From Alphaproteobacteria bacterium (GTDB lineage: Bacteria; Pseudomonadota; Alphaproteobacteria; GCA-2731375), in the NCBI GenBank assembly GCA_016776605.1, contig JADHTB010000004.1:243137-307136 (forward strand): a stretch of 64,000 nucleotides of DNA. The letters run 5' to 3'. The notes beneath the pieces are model-generated. The model was not told the origin of the DNA and did not search any database. It saw nothing but the letters and a program-made list of their open reading frames with translations. The position numbers and the translations under genes were made by a program. Shown here piece after piece: positions 8,757-17,149 of this stretch; the first letter of the stretch is position 1, and each line of letters begins with the position of its first letter.

Positions 8757-9242
8757 TCAACCTGAAAGGGGCTTCAGGTGAAAGGCAAGGACACCGAGAA
8801 TCATATTGATCACCTCTCCATCGTTCGACAGAGGCAGGTTCAGGGTCTCATATCCATAGATATTTCGATCCGGATAAAAAGCCTCGCCGTGCGTTCGAAG
8901 AGGCGCTTTGTTAGCGAATATCCAGTGAAAGCTGGCATAGATCTTTTCAAGCAATTCCGGCGGATAGATTTCGTCATAATATTTGCCCGTGGAATCCCGC
9001 TGCATGACTTCTGTAATTTCGGTTCCGATCAGACGATAGCGCAGTCGGAAAGGCGCGCGCTCCACATCAATCAAGACGATGTTGCCTAAATGCCCGACAA
9101 TATCCATCGGATCAATATCGCCGCGGCTGGGCATGACCCGTTGCCCGCGCTTCTCATCCCAGTAACGGCGGACAGCAAGCAGCGTGGGGTCGCGGCATTC
9201 AAGGTCAGGGTCAATATTTACCCAGAAGTCTTGCGACGACAT
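8757..9242 (-). CDS. PAS_5-family (DUF1488-free) small PAS protein
   Basis: A 161-residue single-domain protein. After DPTLLAVRRYWDEKRGQRVMP comes a PAS-like fold with LGNIVLIDVERAPFRLRYRL, IGTEITEVM and LPLSNDGEVINMILGV. This order matches the alphaproteobacterial PAS_5 group, whose members have an N-terminal helix ending in R(G)xxxMPxRxDIDP. No output domain is present. The role is unknown; it may be a sensor acting through a partner. A second, divergent member lies at 51904-52428. It is convergent with marR and read from an isolated promoter. Confidence 0.75.
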   Translation of the reverse strand: MSSQDFWVNIDPDLECRDPTLLAVRRYWDEKRGQRVMPSRGDIDPMDIVGHLGNIVLIDVERAPFRLRYRLIGTEITEVMQRDSTGKYYDEIYPPELLEKIYASFHWIFANKAPLRTHGEAFYPDRNIYGYETLNLPLSNDGEVINMILGVLAFHLKPLSG

Positions 9243-9358
9243 AAGGCATCAATCTCCAATTTCCAGGCTAACGAGCGCACCGTCATCAATTAGCTATATG
9301 TCATATACACAACTGTTACAATCCGCCGCGAAAGCGACTCTAATTAATTAAAATTTCT

Positions 9359-10111
9359 CTAATACCTGGCCGGGCGCTTTTCCTGGAAGGCAGCGACGCC
9401 TTCCGCGAAATCGGGGCTGGCGCGGACCTGGTCGCCCAGGGCTTGCTCCATTGTCTCGCGGGGCCGGTTCAGGGCGTCGTCGGTGGCGCTGATCTGTTGC
9501 TTGACCGCTTGCACCGCCGCGGGACTGTTGGCGGCAATGGCCTCGGCCGTACGCAGGGCCCAGGGCATCAATTCATCCCTGGGCAGGACCCGGTTCACCA
9601 AGCCGATGCGCGCGGCTTCATCCGCGGCAATCAATTGGCCGGTCAAGATTAATTCCATGGCGTGTACATGGCCGATTTGCTGGCGTAGACGCAGCGCCGC
9701 ACCGCCAAAGGGATAGACACCCCAGCGGACTTCCGGCAGGCCAAAGCGGGCCTCGGGCGCGGCGGCGCGAATGTCGGTTGAAAGCAACAGTTCCACGCCG
9801 CCACCGGCGCAATCACCGTTCACGGCGGCAATGACGGGCTTGCGATAGGCGCCGTATTTCAACAGCCCCTTGTAAATAATCTCCGACAGCTCGGGCCCGG
9901 CGGACAGATCGCCCGACAGATCCGCGCCAGCGCAAAAGGACTTCTCCCCGGCGCCGGTCAGGATCAGACAGCGATAGGGGGCTTCTTGCAGCCGCAGCCA
10001 GGCTTCGCCCAATTCGCGCAAATCGTCACGGCTCAGCGCATTTCGTTTAGCCTGGTTATCCATGGTGATGATGGCGATGTGCGGGCCATGTTCCTTAACG
10101 TCTAGTGCCAC
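9359..10111 (-). CDS. Enoyl-CoA hydratase/isomerase-family protein
   Basis: A 250-residue crotonase. The oxyanion-hole elements are AGEKSFCAGADLSG and the GGG turn in GDCAGGGVELLLSTDIR. Both acidic residues used by true hydratases are present: Glu in GGGVE and Glu in FGLPEVRWG. The C-terminus has the usual GLVNRVLP segment and ends FQEKRPARY. It should hydrate a 2-enoyl-CoA or carry out a related CoA-ester reaction. It is followed 31 bases upstream by the MDR-family reductase on the same strand, so the two form an operon with that gene first. Confidence 0.9.
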   Translation of the reverse strand: MALDVKEHGPHIAIITMDNQAKRNALSRDDLRELGEAWLRLQEAPYRCLILTGAGEKSFCAGADLSGDLSAGPELSEIIYKGLLKYGAYRKPVIAAVNGDCAGGGVELLLSTDIRAAAPEARFGLPEVRWGVYPFGGAALRLRQQIGHVHAMELILTGQLIAADEAARIGLVNRVLPRDELMPWALRTAEAIAANSPAAVQAVKQQISATDDALNRPRETMEQALGDQVRASPDFAEGVAAFQEKRPARY

Positions 10112-10142
10112 GTGTTTGTCTCCCAGTTGGTTTTAGTCCGCC

Positions 10143-11123
10143 TTATTCCGGCGCCACGTCGACCACCACTTTGCCGATGGCGCGCCGTTCTGTCAGCAGA
10201 CGCAGGGCCTCCACCCCCTGATCCAGGGGCAGGCGGTGGCTGATGATGGGGTGTAAATGGCCCTGGCCGTAAAATTCGCCCAGTTCAGCCATGGAACGTT
10301 GCACCAGATCGGGCCGGTGCCAGCGGAAATAGCGGTATGACGATCCCAGGGCGGAGCGATGCTTGACCAGTAGGCGGTTGGCCGGCACCTGGGGCACCCC
10401 GCCGACAAAGCCGAAATGGATAAAGCGCCCGCCCCAGCCCAGGGACGAAAGCGCGCTATCGAACAGCTTGCCACCGACCGGATCAAAGCAGACATCGGCG
10501 CCCTTGCCATTCGTCAGGGCCATCACCTTGTCTTTCAGGCTCTCGGTCGCATAGTTCACCACCTCGTCGGCGCCATGTTCGCGGACCGCCTGTAACCTTT
10601 CATCACTGCTGGCCCCGGCGATCACCCGCGCGCCCATGGCCTTGCCTATTTCCACCGCCGCCAGGCCGGAGCCCCCCGCCGCGCCCAACACCAGCATGGT
10701 CTCGCCCGCTTCCAGGCGGCCCTGCCAGCGGATCGCCAGATGGGCCGACAGATAGGCCACGGTAAAGGCCGCGCCATCGGCGAAGCTCATCCCCTCGAAC
10801 AGCGGCCAGACTTCCTCGGTCACCGCGATGGCCTGCTCGGCGAAACCGCCGTGGGCCAGGGTCGCCATAACATGATCGCCAGGCTTAAACCCCTCTACCC
10901 CGGCACCAACCTTGGCGACCCGGCCGGCGGCCTCCAGACCGGGGGCAAAAGGAAAATCCGGCTTGGTCTGATATTTACCGGCGACCATGATGGTGTCGGC
11001 GAAATTGGCCGAGGTAGCCACCACGTCCAGCAGAATTTCCCCCGGCCCCGGTACAGGCGCCGCCACCTCGGTCAGCTCCAATGTATCAATGTCGCCCCAG
11101 GCCCGGCAAATCAGTGCCCGCAT
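10143..11123 (-). CDS. NADPH:quinone oxidoreductase-type MDR protein
   Basis: A 326-residue zinc-less medium-chain dehydrogenase/reductase. It shows GPGEILLDVVATSANFADTI, the Pro-Gly region FPFAPGLEAAGRVAKVG, the Rossmann motif VLGAAGGSGLAAVEIGKAMG and the cofactor loop GASSDERLQ, which suggests NADPH. No catalytic zinc Cys/His set is seen. Likely it reduces quinones or an enoyl thioester; genes of this type are common beside acyl-CoA catabolic genes. The ATG at 11123 with GGGAGAG upstream is preferred over the longer frame to 11189. It precedes the crotonase gene in the same operon. Confidence 0.88.
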   Translation of the reverse strand: MRALICRAWGDIDTLELTEVAAPVPGPGEILLDVVATSANFADTIMVAGKYQTKPDFPFAPGLEAAGRVAKVGAGVEGFKPGDHVMATLAHGGFAEQAIAVTEEVWPLFEGMSFADGAAFTVAYLSAHLAIRWQGRLEAGETMLVLGAAGGSGLAAVEIGKAMGARVIAGASSDERLQAVREHGADEVVNYATESLKDKVMALTNGKGADVCFDPVGGKLFDSALSSLGWGGRFIHFGFVGGVPQVPANRLLVKHRSALGSSYRYFRWHRPDLVQRSMAELGEFYGQGHLHPIISHRLPLDQGVEALRLLTERRAIGKVVVDVAPE

Positions 11124-11262
11124 GTTGTCTCTCCCCGTCGTTTTCCGTCGATCATCATAGTTACTCCAACCATGATGCCCCAGCCGCACACCAATGCAAA
11201 TGGCGTCTTGCCCTGCCTTGGGCTACAAATAGGCTTCTTAATTTCAAACCCGATTCTAAAAC

Positions 11263-12075
11263 ATGAAAGATGCCGACGCCATGGAACTGAAAACAGACAA
11301 AATGATTGCCCGCAAAGAAGACGGCGTTGGCTGGTTGATCTTCAACAATCCAGCCCGCCGCAACGCCGTCTCTCTGGCCATGTGGGAGGCCGTGGGCGAG
11401 GTGATGGCGGATTTCGACGCCGACGATAACATTCGGGTCGCGGTGCTGGCGGGCGCCGGGGACAAGGCCTTTGTCTCGGGCGCCGATATTTCGGAGTTCG
11501 CCGAAAACCGGAACTCCGCCGCCTCCGAAGAGACCTACAAGGCGGCCACGGCAGAGGCCCATCGGGCCATGTCCAGTTTCCAAAAGCCCCTGCTGGCGAT
11601 GATCCAGGGTTTCTGCATCGGCGGCGGCGTCGCGGTGGCCCTGGCCGCCGATATCCGCATTGCCTCCGATGACAGCCAGTTCGCCGTGCCCGCCGCCCGC
11701 CTGGGCCTGGGCTATAACTATGGCGGCCTGAAAACCCTGACCGGCCTGGTCGGCCCGTCCATGGCCAAGGAAATATTCTTCACCGCGCGGCGCTTCACCG
11801 CCCAGGAAGCCCTGGCCATGGGACTGGTCAACCGGGTGGTGCCCCGGGATCAGTTGGAAGCTCTGGTAGCGGAATACACCGCCATGATCGCCGAAAACGC
11901 GCCCCTGACCATCCGCGCCGCCAAGGCCACCGTGGGTGAGGTTCTGAAAGACCCGGAAAAGCGCGACATGGACCGCCTGGACAAATTGATCACCGCCTGC
12001 TTCGACAGCGAGGATTTCACCGAAGGCCGGACCGCCTTCATGGAAAAACGCAGACCCAACTTCAAGGGCCGGTAG
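11263..12075 (+). CDS. Crotonase-family protein lacking both hydratase glutamates
   Basis: A 270-residue crotonase fold. Substrate-binding and oxyanion features are present (AGDKAFVSGADISEF, IGGGVAVALAADIRIAS). However, the two acid positions of enoyl-CoA hydratases are changed: GGGVE is GGGVA and the PE of FGxPE is PA (FAVPAARLGLG). It therefore should not be a simple hydratase. Other crotonase reactions (decarboxylation, thioester hydrolysis, isomerisation) are open. It is divergent from the MDR-crotonase operon with about 140 bases between. Starts at 11263 (MKDADAM) or 11281 are both possible. Confidence 0.85.
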   Translation: MKDADAMELKTDKMIARKEDGVGWLIFNNPARRNAVSLAMWEAVGEVMADFDADDNIRVAVLAGAGDKAFVSGADISEFAENRNSAASEETYKAATAEAHRAMSSFQKPLLAMIQGFCIGGGVAVALAADIRIASDDSQFAVPAARLGLGYNYGGLKTLTGLVGPSMAKEIFFTARRFTAQEALAMGLVNRVVPRDQLEALVAEYTAMIAENAPLTIRAAKATVGEVLKDPEKRDMDRLDKLITACFDSEDFTEGRTAFMEKRRPNFKGR

Positions 12076-12163
12076 GCGGGCTTGCCGGTCAATGTTGCGT
12101 GGCGTCGATTTCAGCCAGGAGACCGGTCGCTGGCTGAGCCTGCTTTTGTTGACGCTGCGTGAC

Positions 12164-12426
12164 TAGAGCATTTCCGAGGTATTCTGAACCATTTGACCGC
12201 TCACCAAAGCCCCGTGGGTAGGCGCGGTTTGTGGGTCGATGTGATACATCGTCCAAGAACCGCAACGCAGCCACGGGGCTTTGGTGAGCGACCTTCGGTG
12301 GCACCCCTAAGCCATTCGGATGCGTTGCGCCGCTTGCCCGATGCACCACATCGCGCTGCGCAACGCGCCTACCCGAATGGCTCAGGGGCGCCATCAAATG
12401 GACCAGAATACCCCGGAAATGCTCTA
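12164..12426. mobile_element. MITE-like element with nested hairpins
   Basis: A 263-base element without coding capacity. It has 33-base terminal inverted repeats (12164-12196 and 12394-12426), both beginning TAGAGCATTTCCG and matching at 30 of 33 positions. Inside are two further stem-loops: GCTCACCAAAGCCCCGTGG at 12200 pairs with its complement at 12271-12289, and AGCCATTCGG at 12310 pairs with CCGAATGGCT near 12374, with GCGTTGCGC/GCGCAACGC inside it. The fold would be a three-way or cloverleaf shape. The right end forms the stop codon of the TRAP fragment. Open frames over this region are by-products of the palindromes. Confidence 0.75.
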
Positions 12427-12981
12427 AGCGCCGGGTAGGCTGGCCGCGGCCCGCGTGCGGCGCAGAAACAGGTTCGCGCCGTACGTTATGGTGAGCAGAA
12501 CGGCGGCGGCCATGTAGCTATATTTATCGGTGTAGATGAAACCGCCGGCCGCTATCAACAATGTGATGCGCGAAGGCCATTGCAGCTTCCCGATACCATA
12601 TAAATAACCCTCGAAGCCGGCGGACATGAGTATCACCGCGATGATACAGGTGGAAATGGAGATGACGATGGCGTCAGGCTCGCCGCGCAGAATCAACGAT
12701 GGCGTCAGCACAATGATAAACGGCAGGATAAATTTGATCGAGCCCAGACGCATCGCCAGAAACGCCGTCTCCATGGCGCCGGACTTTGCGATCACCGCCG
12801 CCGCCACCGCCGCCAACGCGACGGGCGGCGTAATGTAGGAGATCATGCCCCAGTACAGGATGAAGAGGTGGCTGCCGATTGGGTCCAGACCGAATTCGAT
12901 CAGAGCGGGGCCCAGGACAATGGCGAGAAAGATATAACAGGCGCTGACCGTCACTCCCATTCCGAGGAGAAAAGAGGTCAA
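12424..12981 (-). pseudogene. C-terminal fragment of a fused TRAP transporter permease
   Basis: About 185 residues with five hydrophobic helices. They match the end of the large 4TM/12TM fused TRAP permeases: a conserved LGMGVTVSACYIFLAIVLGP segment, then SHLFILYWGMISYITPPVAL, which is the diagnostic TPPVALAA region. Full members have about 600 residues or more, and nothing upstream of 12981 continues the family, so two thirds are missing. The stop TAG (12426-12424) is part of the terminal repeat of the adjacent MITE-like element, so the last residues are probably not native. No function is expected. Confidence 0.75.
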
Positions 12982-13050
12982 CGCGCCGCCTTTAACGGAT
13001 TTGTTGGTCTAACTAAAGGTGCAATAGATAGACTTATCGGCACCTAATAA

Positions 13051-13204
13051 TGCTCGCTATTGGGGGCAAAGCGGAAGTCAGCAGCGACCCTGTCCACTTC
13101 TGGTTGGTGCCAACAGCGGCCCTTCAGGAAAATCTAATGTGTTTCAGACCGCTGTCGTTTTTTGGCGCATAGACGCCGACGGGTGGGAGCCGTCCACAGC
13201 ATCC
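13051..13204 (+). repeat. Dispersed cyclase-leader repeat, copy A, plus second short repeat
   Basis: The 54 bases at 13062-13115 (starting GGGGGCAAAGCGGAAGTC) match 30164-30217 at 52 positions. GCGGA and GCCAA are 38 bases apart, as in the other copies. At 13172-13204 lies a second repeat type (GACGCCGACGGGTGGGAGCC), also seen at 24236-24267 and 33119-33149. The gap between the TRAP fragment and the antiporter (12982-13253) holds no gene. Confidence 0.7.
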
Positions 13205-13253
13205 AACTCGGACATTGGTGCATCATCAATTGACACCATAACGCGGCACCTAT

Positions 13254-14489
13254 TTAGGCATGCCGATTTATTCGCTGTTGCACGCGTCGCATTATTATTG
13301 GCACCAGCAGTGTGGTGATCACGCCCACGATTACCAGACTGGAAAAAAGATGGGTAACGATCGGATCTTTCTGTCCTGCTTGCGAGAAAATTCCGCTTTC
13401 GAGGGCAATGCTCAACAGGACTAGTTCGACGGCGCCACGGGCGCTCATGCCGATGCCGACGATCGCTGCTTCTCGACGATGGAGACCACCAAGAAGAGCA
13501 GGAATCCCTGCCCCGAGGAGCTTGCCCAGGAATGCGACCGCAATGAGAAGGAACAGGAAAACAGGAACGGCGGTCACGGCGCTCAGGTCGACCTGCAGCC
13601 CGATAGATACAAAAAAGAGAGGGCCGAGTACGCCCCTCGTCAGGGCGCCACATATAAGTACTATTTCGTTATATTCGCGGCGGCCCACCCGCGTTTTTTC
13701 GAAATACAACCCTGCCATGAACGCCCCCAGGATCCAGTGCATTCCAAGGAGTTCCGCCAGCAGGCCGTAGGCAAGCGCAACAATTGTAATGGCACTGAAT
13801 TCGATAGCGGCGGCTTGCATTGCCTTAATAGCCCGGCTGACGCGGGGATAAACATGTACACCAAGCGTCACGGTAATTGCGAAGAAAGCAGTGACCTTTG
13901 CCACCATGAGTGCGAGCGTCGCCATATCAGGAAATGTGCCGTTTTCCATCATTGAAAGCAGAACGGCGAGGAGGAAAAGGCCCATAACGTCATCGACGAT
14001 CGCAGCGGAAATCAAAATCTCTCCCATTCGTGTGTGAAGTAGGCCGAGTTCGCTAAGCATCTTGACCATCGCTGGAATCGCGGAAATGGATAACGCGATA
14101 CCGATCAGCAGGGCCTGCACCGCCTTGAGATCCGATTCAGGAAGGAAGAGCCAAGCCAAGCTAAAGCCCCCGAGAAGCGGCACAATCATGCCGCCAAAAG
14201 CCACCGCAAACGAAACCGCGGAATTCTCGGCAACCTCTTTGGGTTCTATTTCTATGCCGGCAACAAGAAGGAGAAAGAAGATTCCAATTTGAGCGGCAGT
14301 TTCCAAAGCGTCACTGGCTATCAGTTGGTCCAGAAAGGGCAACGACTGGCCAAACCAGGCTGCCGCAGACACAAGCGTTATGCCGGCAAGGATTTCCCCG
14401 GCCGATGCGGGCTGGCCAAGACGCTCCGCCAATTCGCCAAAGACCCGGGCAATTATCAGCAATGCGAGCAGATCAGCTAGAATATACAA
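13254..14489 (-). CDS. CPA2-family cation:proton antiporter
   Basis: A 411-residue membrane protein with about 12 helices. The start is a TTG at 14489 behind AGGAGCC. The family region LVAGIEIEP, the unwound-helix motif around LSISAIPAMVKML, and the ion-site pair AAIVDDVMGL (two Asp, as in electrogenic CPA2 exchangers) are visible. FVSIGLQVDL and GMSARGAVELVLL are also typical. There is no RCK/TrkA-N domain, so it is closer to the NapA/short KefB-like branch. It should exchange Na+ or K+ for H+ across the inner membrane and serve pH or salt balance. Both flanks carry repeat copies, so it may have been moved or shuffled. Confidence 0.87.
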   Translation of the reverse strand: MYILADLLALLIIARVFGELAERLGQPASAGEILAGITLVSAAAWFGQSLPFLDQLIASDALETAAQIGIFFLLLVAGIEIEPKEVAENSAVSFAVAFGGMIVPLLGGFSLAWLFLPESDLKAVQALLIGIALSISAIPAMVKMLSELGLLHTRMGEILISAAIVDDVMGLFLLAVLLSMMENGTFPDMATLALMVAKVTAFFAITVTLGVHVYPRVSRAIKAMQAAAIEFSAITIVALAYGLLAELLGMHWILGAFMAGLYFEKTRVGRREYNEIVLICGALTRGVLGPLFFVSIGLQVDLSAVTAVPVFLFLLIAVAFLGKLLGAGIPALLGGLHRREAAIVGIGMSARGAVELVLLSIALESGIFSQAGQKDPIVTHLFSSLVIVGVITTLLVPIIMRRVQQRINRHA

Positions 14490-14765
14490 ACCTGGCTCCT
14501 CAGAATTACTGCTTACGTTGCGGCAATCGAAACACTGGAACTCGTGCGAAGGATATAGTCGGGATCGGCTTCACCGTCCGTAAGAATACGCCATGCGGTT
14601 TTGTCAGACACGCGTCTGGGGGAAATACTATGTGTCAGCGGTGTGCATGTCCATCGAGGCCAAATGTCTCAGTTGGGTCCTATGCGCCGATTTCCAACTG
14701 AATTGTGATCGTCGGCTTCCAGGTGAACACCGGAAATGGGCTTGGAGCCGGAATAGGCGCCAAAT

Positions 14766-14874
14766 GTGCCAACACCGGACATTTGGTCGCCCTCGTTGAT
14801 CCGCATGGATTCTCCAACCAGCCGCAGCTACACGTTGCTCCATGTCAGAGAGAACTCATACGGTGCGGCGATGA
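14766..14874 (+). repeat. Dispersed cyclase-leader repeat, copy C, with cyclase start stub
   Basis: Bases 14766-14794 are identical over 29 positions to 30209-30237. The rest runs in parallel with the leader of the intact cyclase gene: from GTGCC to the ATG is 76 bases here and 74 bases at 35616-35690, with GATCCGCATGGATT and CTCCATGTCAG equivalents in the same places. The ATG at 14842 opens ten codons, MSERTHTVRR, which look like the start of a class III cyclase, before a stop at the junction with the IS6 remnant. Confidence 0.6.
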
Positions 14875-15047
14875 AAGTGATTGGGAATCTGGTGCGTCAG
14901 GAATGTGGGCGATGGCTCAATAACCGGGCCGAAAATTCACACCGACCGTTCCGACGACGAGAGGGCGCGATGGCCAGGTTCAGGGATATCAAGACCCTGC
15001 AGAACCGCGCGGCCGCTCTGGCCGAGTGGCGTCAACTTGCGGCCTGA
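14871..15047 (+). pseudogene. IS6-family transposase remnant (C-terminal)
   Basis: About 58 codons encode the end of an IS6-type DDE transposase: CGRWLNNRAENSHRPFRRRE contains the conserved NNRAENSH block with the catalytic Glu, then FRDIKTLQ. The usual stretch of about 30 residues after KTLQ is missing, and the frame jumps straight to the terminal block ALAEWRQLAA. The N-terminal two thirds and the first two catalytic Asp are absent. Downstream, GACAGTGCCCC near 15095-15105 resembles an IS6 terminal repeat (complement GGGGCACTGTC). The element is inactive. Confidence 0.75.
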
Positions 15048-15243
15048 GATTTATGGGTTACGGGGTTTTTCAGACCAGTTCTCGTTTGTCTGACAGTGCC
15101 CCCTCTGACACTGCCCAGGCATTGCTTTATTGCCAAAGGTTTCCAGCCCGGTATTCTATACCTGAGTTGCAAACAACGACGCCAGGCACTCCCGTCAAAC
15201 CTGCATTGACAGAAAATCCATTGACCACATGAGGAACGAAGCC

Positions 15244-16455
15244 ATGGCCGACCGAACTGGACCGCTCACCGGTGTCAAAGCCGTGACCTGCTCGACCGCG
15301 CAGGCGGGGACGGTGCCGTACATGCTGATGGCGGATTTGGGCGCCGAGGTTATCAAGATCGAAGTCCCAGGGGTTGGTGATAGTTCCAGAACCGCCGGCG
15401 AATTGAAGGGCGGTATCAGCTCGTTCTTCGAGACCAACAACCGGGGTGTGAAGAGCCTGACATTGAATCTAAAATCCGAGGAGGGCCGGGCCATACTCCA
15501 CAAACTGGTCAAGGACGCGGATATTTTCGGACAAAACTTCCGCCCCGGCGCGGCCGAAAAAAACGGCTTCGGCTATGAAGAACTTAAGAAGATTAATCCG
15601 GCGCTGGTTTATGTCTCCGTTTCCGGTTACGGCCTGCTTGGACCGCACGGCCGCCTGCCGGGGACAGATGCCGTCGGCCAGGCCTTGGGCGGCGTGGCCG
15701 AGGCGTATGCGGGGCCAGGCGAGGCGATGCGGACGGGCGTAGTCTCGGTCGCCGATGAATCCTGTGCAATCCTGACATTTGGCGGCCTTTTGGCGGCACT
15801 CTATTATGCAAAAAACACCGGCATCGGGCAAAAGGTAGAGACCTCGCTAGTCGGCGGCATCGTCCGCCTGATGGGCTGGACATTGACCACCACGATGTGG
15901 CGAAACGCCAATCCGATCACCGGCGCACGTATCAATGGCACGCGCGAGCGCCCGGGTATTGCCGCGACTTTCAACGACCGAGATGGCAAGCCATTGGTGT
16001 TTCAACTGGGTCACATTGACTGGACGCGCGCTATGGAAGCACTGGGCTTTCTTGCGACGCTTAGGGAACGCGGCGCCGACGATCTTGGGCTTGCTCTGGT
16101 TTCCGATGAAATGAAGAATAAAATTCTCGGTGTCCTGGCCGAATTATTCGCCACCGACAGCCGTGATCGATGGGTGGAAATTCTGCGCGCCGCCGACATC
16201 GTCTCGGCACCGGTAAACACTCTGCTCGAGGCGTCGAATGATCCCGACGTACTCGCGAACGGTTATATCAGCGAGGTCGAGTATCCAGAGATCGGCGAGA
16301 CGCTCAAGGTGCATGGTTCGCCTTGGCAGTTTTCGGAAACGCCCGCCAAAATTGGCGTTGCGCCAAAGCTCGGCGAACACAACGCCGATATCCTATCCGG
16401 GCTCGGCTATAGCGAATCGGAGATCATTTCCCTGCGGGCGCAAAAGATTATCTGA
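15244..16455 (+). CDS. CaiB/BaiF (family III) CoA-transferase
   Basis: A 403-residue enzyme that would move CoA between two carboxylic acids through an aspartyl-CoA intermediate. It has the N-terminal GVKAVTCSTAQAGTVPYMLM, the nucleotide-like loop LGAEVIKIEVPG, NRGVKSLTLNLKSEEG, and the region VVSVADESCAILTFGGLLAA where the Asp is at the position of the catalytic aspartate. The middle VSVSGYGLLGPHGRLPGTDA and C-terminal APKLGEHNADIL also fit. The ATG at 15244 is favoured by GAGGA eight bases upstream. With the downstream crotonase it suggests CoA-ester catabolism of an imported acid, which is inference. Confidence 0.9.
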   Translation: MADRTGPLTGVKAVTCSTAQAGTVPYMLMADLGAEVIKIEVPGVGDSSRTAGELKGGISSFFETNNRGVKSLTLNLKSEEGRAILHKLVKDADIFGQNFRPGAAEKNGFGYEELKKINPALVYVSVSGYGLLGPHGRLPGTDAVGQALGGVAEAYAGPGEAMRTGVVSVADESCAILTFGGLLAALYYAKNTGIGQKVETSLVGGIVRLMGWTLTTTMWRNANPITGARINGTRERPGIAATFNDRDGKPLVFQLGHIDWTRAMEALGFLATLRERGADDLGLALVSDEMKNKILGVLAELFATDSRDRWVEILRAADIVSAPVNTLLEASNDPDVLANGYISEVEYPEIGETLKVHGSPWQFSETPAKIGVAPKLGEHNADILSGLGYSESEIISLRAQKII

Positions 16456-16507
16456 GCCTATATTGATAAAATATGTTCTAGCGGATAGCCGGGGCGGGCT
16501 TCTGAAG

Positions 16508-16720
16508 TTACGCCAGCCGGCGATAACGGGCTTCGTCGCAAAGAACGGACTGCGCCAACATGCGTGTTTCGTTATGGTTTTTTTCGTAAATGACAACAGC
16601 ATGAGGCACTTGATGTGCGGGCACGACTAAATGTGCAACGACCCAGACGCTATCCGGTGCGTCAACTTTTACAAGCCGATCCCCCGATTGAAGCGCCGCG
16701 TTCTTGAATGGCCGGCGCAT
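16508..16720 (-). CDS. Small conserved hypothetical protein
   Basis: A 70-residue, mostly beta-rich frame with SGDRLVKVDAPDSVWVVAHL and PHAVVIYEKNHNETRMLAQS. Balanced composition and alternating hydrophobic residues suggest a real small protein of a type found as a lone gene in related bacteria, but I cannot name a family. It has no signal peptide. The ribosome site is poor. It stands opposite to the CoA-transferase. Confidence 0.5.
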   Translation of the reverse strand: MRRPFKNAALQSGDRLVKVDAPDSVWVVAHLVVPAHQVPHAVVIYEKNHNETRMLAQSVLCDEARYRRLA

Positions 16721-16785
16721 TCAATTGTTTCCCGTCATGCCGCGTCTGCTGAATTTTATCATCTAAATGATATTGGCTTATTCAT

Positions 16786-17028
16786 ATGATTTTTCATGAG
16801 CGGGAGAGAGTGACGGCGGAAGCCCTGACGCCATTCCTAGCACAACATGACCGCAACCTGCCAGCTGTACCGACAAGGTCCGATTTTCGCAAAGGGCCCA
16901 GAGTCCGAGCGCGGCCGCGCGGCACGGAGGCGGATTTCCTCACCAACGACGAAGTACGATGGATGTACGAACGCGCCGAGGATGTGACCTATCCGGAAGG
17001 CTCCGCGGTCTTCAGCGAAGATCCATAG
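16786..17028 (+). CDS. Short hypothetical ORF, possibly a gene remnant
   Basis: An 80-codon frame (start MIFHERERVTAEALTPF, later FLTNDEVRWMYERAEDVTYP). The second half looks protein-like, and the whole could be the worn start of a larger gene, since the frame stops abruptly and no continuation is visible before the next gene at 17150. I do not recognise a family. There is no convincing ribosome site. Confidence 0.3.
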   Translation: MIFHERERVTAEALTPFLAQHDRNLPAVPTRSDFRKGPRVRARPRGTEADFLTNDEVRWMYERAEDVTYPEGSAVFSEDP

Positions 17029-17149
17029 AGCTTCGGGACGTCCGGTCTCATCAAGGCGGTGAGGTTGCCATAACCGCGGCAGCCGTTATCCTCGTGGCAA
17101 CAGTGGAGTATACACCCCCTTAATATCGATGTCAGCGGGAGAAGAGAGC

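Noticed and set aside
12089..12438. Frames on both strands over the MITE-like element
   Set aside because: They arise from the inverted repeats, have no ribosome site and no protein-like pattern.
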